Origin: Geoglobus sp.
GTDB taxonomy: Archaea > Halobacteriota > Archaeoglobi > Archaeoglobales > Archaeoglobaceae
Length of the DNA stretch: 9,483 nucleotides
Reading direction: 5' to 3'
Assembly: GCA_027016965.1 (NCBI GenBank)
Contig: JALURI010000190.1
Coordinates: forward strand, 1 to 9,483
Shown here: one piece after another, positions 6,395 through 9,483 of the stretch
Layout: each line of letters starts with the position of its first letter
Position numbering within the stretch: the stretch's first letter is position 1
Notes under the pieces: generated by a model
Database searches by the model: none
What the model saw: only the letters and a program-made list of their open reading frames with translations
What the model was told of the DNA's origin: nothing
Position numbers and translations under genes: made by a program

Positions 6395-7332
6395 TCTATT
6401 TCTCTCCTCCTTAAAAAGCTGTATAATGATGCTAATGCTGCAGTCTGATTCACAGCCAAATAAATTGCCAGTCCAGCTAACATTCTCAGCTTTTTAATTT
6501 TTCGAAATCTGTATAAAATTATTGGTGGTGCAAAGATGAGAAGCGGGAAAAGGAGAATTATGAGGTGGGCGAGAATTACTGCTGAAAAAACTCTGATACC
6601 AAACAGAAGATTCTCTCTCAGATATCTTTTTTTCAAAAGCTGAATCCCGCCGTAATACCATCTTCTCCTCTGAGCGTAAAGATCTTTCCATCTTATCGGA
6701 GCCTGCTCGTAAACTGTGCATCTCTCAACAAAAACTGATCTGTATCCCACTGCATGCATCCGCACGTTAAACTCAAGATCCTCTGCAAATGAAGTCTCAT
6801 CAAGGGGATTTTTTGTGATTAACTCTCCTCTTATCACTCCAATAAGTCCGTTGAAATTTTTAAAAGATGACCTCTTCAGAAAGTAGTTAAAAATCCTGTA
6901 TTCTATATCAAGAGTCTCAGCAACAAAAGACTCGGGATTTATTATCTTTCTTTCAGAAGAGGATATGTACGCATCTTTTTCTTTTCCAAGGGCTTTGACA
7001 CATTCAATCACAAAATTCTCGGTGGGCCTTGTATCTACATCAAAAAAAACCACATAATCAGGTTCAAAACCAGAATTCCTGAGGAATTGAATGCAGTCAT
7101 TTATTGCTCCTGCCTTTCTGCCACGCCTGTTAGGTCTTTCGTAAACCTCCACTCCCATCTCTTTCAGTTTCAAACCCCTCCTGTCTTCTTTACCGTTCAG
7201 ATCAACCACATAAACTATCTTTGTTTCAAGCCCATCAAAGCGGAGATTTTTGAGATGGAGTGCAGATTTAAGAACGACATCTTCCGGTTCAAATGGAGAA
7301 ACCGAGACGATAACTGCCACCCTATTTCCCAT
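6364..7332 (-). CDS. Family 2 glycosyltransferase, membrane-anchored
   Basis: This GT-A fold enzyme moves a sugar from a nucleotide-activated donor. With the ATG at 7332 it has 322 residues; a GTG at 7335 is an alternative start one codon earlier. Numbered from that GTG, the motifs are GRKAGAIND (72-80), FDVDTRP with the DxD metal site (98-104), AED with the catalytic base (184-186), and QRRRW (222-226). This full D, DxD, ED, QxxRW set is that of processive, cellulose/chitin/hyaluronan synthase-like GT2 enzymes. The C-terminus has two hydrophobic segments (about 246-276 and 284-307) and a basic tail, so the catalytic domain should face the cytoplasm. A TATA box about 26 nt upstream makes the ATG leaderless. 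The flippase-like gene overlaps its 3' end by 31 bases, giving a two-gene operon. It is clearly paralogous to the divergent gene at 7428. Donor and acceptor sugars cannot be told. Confidence 0.9.
   Translation of the reverse strand: MGNRVAVIVSVSPFEPEDVVLKSALHLKNLRFDGLETKIVYVVDLNGKEDRRGLKLKEMGVEVYERPNRRGRKAGAINDCIQFLRNSGFEPDYVVFFDVDTRPTENFVIECVKALGKEKDAYISSSERKIINPESFVAETLDIEYRIFNYFLKRSSFKNFNGLIGVIRGELITKNPLDETSFAEDLEFNVRMHAVGYRSVFVERCTVYEQAPIRWKDLYAQRRRWYYGGIQLLKKRYLRENLLFGIRVFSAVILAHLIILLFPLLIFAPPIILYRFRKIKKLRMLAGLAIYLAVNQTAALASLYSFLRRREIEWQGVKRVER
6404..6412 (-). promoter_or_regulatory. Strong ribosome binding site for the flippase-like gene
   Basis: AAGGAGGAG on the minus strand is 9 nt before the GTG at 6394. 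It lies within the coding sequence of the upstream glycosyltransferase. It fixes the GTG as the start and is the best Shine-Dalgarno site in the window. Confidence 0.75.
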
Positions 7333-7353
7333 CACTCCAATCAGCCTTAGACT

Positions 7354-7363
7354 GCTATATAAT
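7354..7363 (-). promoter_or_regulatory. TATA box for the minus-strand glycosyltransferase operon
   Basis: The minus strand reads AATTATATAG, centred about 26 nt before the ATG at 7332. Transcription would start at that ATG, which favours it over the GTG one codon earlier. Confidence 0.55.
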
Positions 7364-7387
7364 TGTTTTCAAGCCATCTCACCCACT

Positions 7388-7419
7388 TTCCGGGGTTAAA
7401 AATAAAAACAAAACCGGAA
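7388..7419. repeat. TTCCGG/CCGGAA inverted repeat flanking a TATA box
   Basis: Two perfect 6-base inverted arms, at 7388-7393 and 7414-7419, are separated by 20 bases that contain the TATA box of the 7428 gene. The right arm would cover the stretch between TATA and the start site. A protein bound here could block TBP or polymerase, but function is not shown by sequence alone. Confidence 0.3.
7396..7404 (+). promoter_or_regulatory. TATA box for the plus-strand glycosyltransferase
   Basis: TTAAAAATA is centred about 28 nt before the ATG at 7428, with no Shine-Dalgarno in between, consistent with a leaderless or nearly leaderless transcript. Inverted arms TTCCGG (7388-7393) and CCGGAA (7414-7419) flank it. 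Confidence 0.5.
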
Positions 7420-7427
7420 TTTTAAAG

Positions 7428-8384
7428 ATGGTGAAGGGAAAAATCGGTGTTATTGTTCCAGTCTCTGTTTATGAACCACATGAAACCCTTGTCAGATCTG
7501 CAATTCATCTCAGAAATCTCGATTATGGAAAGTTTGAACCAAAAATAGTGTATGTTTTTGATGGAGAAGAAAACGATGAGAGGGTATCCGCTTTAAGGAA
7601 GCTTGGTGTAGATGTATTCCCAAGAAAAACAAACAGGGGAAAGAGAGCGGGAGCCATAAATGACGGTCTTGAAATTATGAAAAAATATCGGCCCGATGCC
7701 ATTGTGATTTTAGATGTTGATTCCCGCCCGGCCCGGGATTTTGTTATTAAATGTGCTGAAAGGTTGAGAAGGGGAGTTTACATATCCTCATCAAGGCGGG
7801 AAATTGTTAACCCCTTCACAATTGTGGCTGAGGGTGTATTTGTCGAATACAAGATCATAGGGTATCTGCTTAAAAAATCCGGATTCAGGCAGTTTAATGG
7901 ACTCATAGGTGTGCTGAACCCGGACTATCTTTTCAGATACAGGCTTAATGAAGAATGTCTGACAGAGGATGCCGATTTCTCTACAAGAATGCATGCAATG
8001 GGGTTGAAAGCTGAAGTATGTGATACTGTGCTGTTTGAACAGGCACCGGTTAATGCAAGGGATCTTCTGTCTCAGCGCAAGAGATGGTATTACGGTGGGC
8101 TGGAGCTCTGGAAATATTTCAGAGACGCAATCAGTTCGGGAAACACAAAATTCATATTTTCCTGGATTCTTGCCCTTACAGTAACTTACTTTCCTCTACT
8201 TTTTTTTCTGCCAGTTCTGTTAGCTTTGCCATCTCTTGTTATTAGATATGGGTTTGGAGGAATCAGGATGTATGCCGGATTGATTTTCCATTTATTTCTC
8301 CTTCAGCTTTCCTCGTTTTCAGCAATTATAACTTTTGTAAGAAAAAACGGAATTGAATGGGGTGCAATCGAAAGAGTTGAATAG
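7428..8384 (+). CDS. Family 2 glycosyltransferase, membrane-anchored, paralogue of the divergent gene
   Basis: The 318-residue protein has the same plan as its divergent neighbour: GKRAGAINDG (71-80), LDVDSRP with the DxD site (95-101), TED (179-181) and QRKRW (216-220), followed by two hydrophobic segments (about 242-272 and 282-304). Shared stretches such as HLRNL/HLKNL, YISSS, FNGLIGV, RWYYGG and a C-terminal IEW-x3-(E/K)RVE show common descent along the whole length. All catalytic motifs are present, so both copies look active. They may add different sugars or act at successive steps on a lipid-linked or surface glycan. The ATG at 7428 sits about 28 nt after a TATA box. The gene ends 2 bases before the stop of the convergent small gene at 8387, leaving no room for a separate terminator. 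Two further ORFs with this orientation do not follow, so it appears monocistronic. Confidence 0.9.
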   Translation: MVKGKIGVIVPVSVYEPHETLVRSAIHLRNLDYGKFEPKIVYVFDGEENDERVSALRKLGVDVFPRKTNRGKRAGAINDGLEIMKKYRPDAIVILDVDSRPARDFVIKCAERLRRGVYISSSRREIVNPFTIVAEGVFVEYKIIGYLLKKSGFRQFNGLIGVLNPDYLFRYRLNEECLTEDADFSTRMHAMGLKAEVCDTVLFEQAPVNARDLLSQRKRWYYGGLELWKYFRDAISSGNTKFIFSWILALTVTYFPLLFFLPVLLALPSLVIRYGFGGIRMYAGLIFHLFLLQLSSFSAIITFVRKNGIEWGAIERVE

Positions 8385-8386
8385 AC

Positions 8387-8800
8387 TCAAAAAATTATTT
8401 CAGACATAATTTTTTCTATACTTAGCCCCATTTCTTCGAGTTTTTTCTTTGCCCTGCTGTATGCACCGTAATTGTAATCTTTTTGACTCCATTTGTCTAT
8501 AACCGCTTCGAGCTCGGTCTGAGAGAGGATTGCTGACAAAAAGTCTTTAATTTCGTTTCTCTTGTATGATCTGACCTCGTCTCTTCTGACAACATCCAGT
8601 CCCTTGAATACTGTAGCCTCAATCTTCCAGCAGCTATCACATTCAGAAACAAGTATTCTCAGCTCACCATTTTGATGCCATGTTTTTTGAGACATCATTC
8701 CCCCACAATTACAGAAACCACCAAATCCGGATGATGCTGTTCCGAAAATTGCCCTTTCATCATAAATCAGAAGTTTCAGAGGCTCAAGATATGCTATCAT
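8387..8800 (-). CDS. Small protein with a CxC...CxxC putative zinc ribbon, function unknown
   Basis: The 137-residue protein has Cys30 and Cys32 (FCNCGG) and Cys54 and Cys57 (ECDSCW), spaced like a four-cysteine zinc-binding ribbon across a short beta hairpin. The C-terminal half (about 80-135) is charged and probably helical, with a Lys/Glu-rich stretch (SRAKKKLEEMG at 115-125). I do not recognise the family. It could be a nucleic-acid-binding or regulatory protein, but nothing proves this. I chose the ATG at 8800; a TTG one codon upstream is possible. A TATA-like element about 28 nt upstream, inside the 3' end and flank of the nfu-like gene, suggests its own leaderless transcript. Read-through from the nfu-like gene 33 bases upstream is also possible. 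It converges on the 7428 glycosyltransferase with a 2-base gap. Confidence 0.75.
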   Translation of the reverse strand: MIAYLEPLKLLIYDERAIFGTASSGFGGFCNCGGMMSQKTWHQNGELRILVSECDSCWKIEATVFKGLDVVRRDEVRSYKRNEIKDFLSAILSQTELEAVIDKWSQKDYNYGAYSRAKKKLEEMGLSIEKIMSEIIF

Positions 8801-8823
8801 CAAAACTTGAAAACATTTGATGA

Positions 8824-8831
8824 TTTAAAAA
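8824..8831 (-). promoter_or_regulatory. Candidate TATA box for the 8387-8800 gene
   Basis: TTTTTAAA on the minus strand is centred about 28 nt before the ATG at 8800. It lies in the 33-base gap after the stop of the upstream nfu-like gene. Confidence 0.4.
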
Positions 8832-8833
8832 TT

Positions 8834-9067
8834 TTACACCGGAATAACCTTCTTCACCTCAGGTATTCTACTTCTAAGCTGCTGCTCAACAAACATGGTG
8901 AGAGTTACCTGTGACATGGGGCAGCCAAAGCATGCACCAAGAAGCCTTACCTGGATTTCTCCCTTCTCCTCATCAACGTCAACAACAGCTATATTTCCAC
9001 CATCCCTTGCCAGAGCAGGCCTTATTTCCTTTTCAATGACCTCTTCAACCTTTTCTTTCAATCCCAT
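8834..9067 (-). CDS. NifU C-terminal domain (Nfu-type) Fe-S cluster scaffold/carrier protein
   Basis: The 77-residue protein is a stand-alone NifU C-terminal domain. It shows the family pattern VEEVIEKEIRPALARDGGNI (8-26), then a beta strand, the GACFGCPMS motif with Cys46 and Cys49 (42-52), and a helix ending in an IPEVKKVIPV strand (68-77). In this family two monomers bridge a [4Fe-4S] cluster through the CxxC pair and hand it to target proteins. Such a short single-domain form is normal in archaea and bacteria, so it is not truncated. The ATG at 9067 lies about 25 nt downstream of a TATA box with no Shine-Dalgarno, so it is probably leaderless. Several nearby proteins carry Fe-S motifs (the QueG-like and ferredoxin-type genes), but no operon link to them exists. 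The upstream neighbour is the DUF151 gene, 34 bases away on the same strand. Confidence 0.92.
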   Translation of the reverse strand: MGLKEKVEEVIEKEIRPALARDGGNIAVVDVDEEKGEIQVRLLGACFGCPMSQVTLTMFVEQQLRSRIPEVKKVIPV

Positions 9068-9086
9068 AAATCAAATTCGGTGCAGT

Positions 9087-9096
9087 GGATAAAAAT
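9087..9096 (-). promoter_or_regulatory. TATA box for the nfu-like gene
   Basis: ATTTTTATCC on the minus strand is centred about 25 nt before the ATG at 9067. It lies in the 34-base gap after the DUF151 gene, suggesting separate transcription despite the close spacing. Confidence 0.5.
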
Positions 9097-9101
9097 GTTT
9101 C

Positions 9102-9483
9102 TCACTCTACTGAAATCTCATCAAAAGGGACATAGTCTTCAGGAATATCTTCGAGATATCCTGCCTCATCAAAAACGTTGCTCTCAACATAAACCGGAGC
9201 ATCAAATCTGACAGCAAGGGCTATGCTGTCACTGGGTCTTGCATCAATTTCATGGTCTATTCCATCTGCAACTATGTGAATTCTTGCATAGAACGTGTTC
9301 TCAATAAGATCATCAATCACAATCTTTTCAACCTCTGCACTCAGCCTTTTCAGAGCTTCAACAAAGAGATCATGGGTCATTGGTCTTGGCGGAACCACTC
9401 CCTTCAATGCTGAATGAATTGATAATGCCTCAGAAATTCCTATGAATATCTGGAGAAACCTGTCTTTATCATCTCTGAGCAGA
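9102..9483 (-). CDS. Bifunctional nuclease domain (DUF151/BFN) protein, N-terminus beyond the window
   Basis: The reading frame stays open to the window edge, giving 126 visible residues. The part before the internal TTG at 9407 (LLRDDKDRFLQIFIG then ISEALSIHSALKG) is clear family sequence, so that TTG is not the start. Family landmarks are the LQIFIG strand followed by an SEA-like segment in place of the usual E-A-x-A, the PPRPMTHDL segment (nt about 9370-9396), the DARPSDSIALAVRFDAPVYV block (nt about 9192-9251), and an acidic C-terminal tail. In plants and bacteria, DUF151 proteins are reported as nucleases with combined RNase and DNase activity. The archaeal role is not established. Length (about 140-150 residues expected) suggests only 10-25 residues are missing. 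The gene ends 34 bases before the nfu-like start on the same strand. Confidence 0.88.
   Translation of the reverse strand, partial: LLRDDKDRFLQIFIGISEALSIHSALKGVVPPRPMTHDLFVEALKRLSAEVEKIVIDDLIENTFYARIHIVADGIDHEIDARPSDSIALAVRFDAPVYVESNVFDEAGYLEDIPEDYVPFDEISVE

Overview
The window looks like chromosomal DNA from a euryarchaeon. The reasons are an archaeal-type isoleucyl-tRNA synthetase, an MptE-type enzyme of methanopterin biosynthesis, TATA-box promoters placed 25-31 nt before start codons (leaderless transcripts), and very compact gene packing. Carrying methanopterin genes with modest GC content and this style of glycosyltransferase fits Archaeoglobales or a relative. That placement is an inference from recall, not a search.

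Layout. Positions 1-462 (minus strand) hold two genes in the same frame. The upstream one is a free-standing C-terminal domain of a ferredoxin-like family. The downstream one starts with the base after the TGA stop, begins with a CxxC 4Fe-4S ferredoxin motif, and leaves the window at position 1. Positions 463-882 are the only long stretch without a gene. At 883-1569 (minus) lies a double [4Fe-4S] protein related to epoxyqueuosine reductase. It is transcribed divergently from ileS (1694-4780, plus), whose end overlaps the mptE-like gene (4770-5372, plus). A polytopic flippase-like membrane protein (5369-6394, minus) converges on mptE with a 4-base overlap. Its own start lies inside the end of a family 2 glycosyltransferase gene (6364-7332, minus). 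A second, paralogous glycosyltransferase (7428-8384, plus) is arranged head to head with the first across a shared promoter region. The right end has three minus-strand genes: a small zinc-ribbon-like protein of unknown function, an Nfu-type Fe-S scaffold protein, and a DUF151 bifunctional-nuclease-like protein cut by the window edge.

How the parts fit. The two membrane-anchored glycosyltransferases and the flippase-like protein form a plausible envelope glycolipid or polysaccharide cassette. ileS and mptE are housekeeping genes probably read as one transcript. Several products bind Fe-S clusters or are Fe-S related: the split ferredoxin pair, the QueG-like protein and Nfu. Genes that lead a transcript appear leaderless. 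The clearest Shine-Dalgarno site belongs to an internal operon gene, the flippase-like one.

The most interesting point is the left edge. The two parts of a normally single ferredoxin/C-domain protein are separate genes there, in reversed order.
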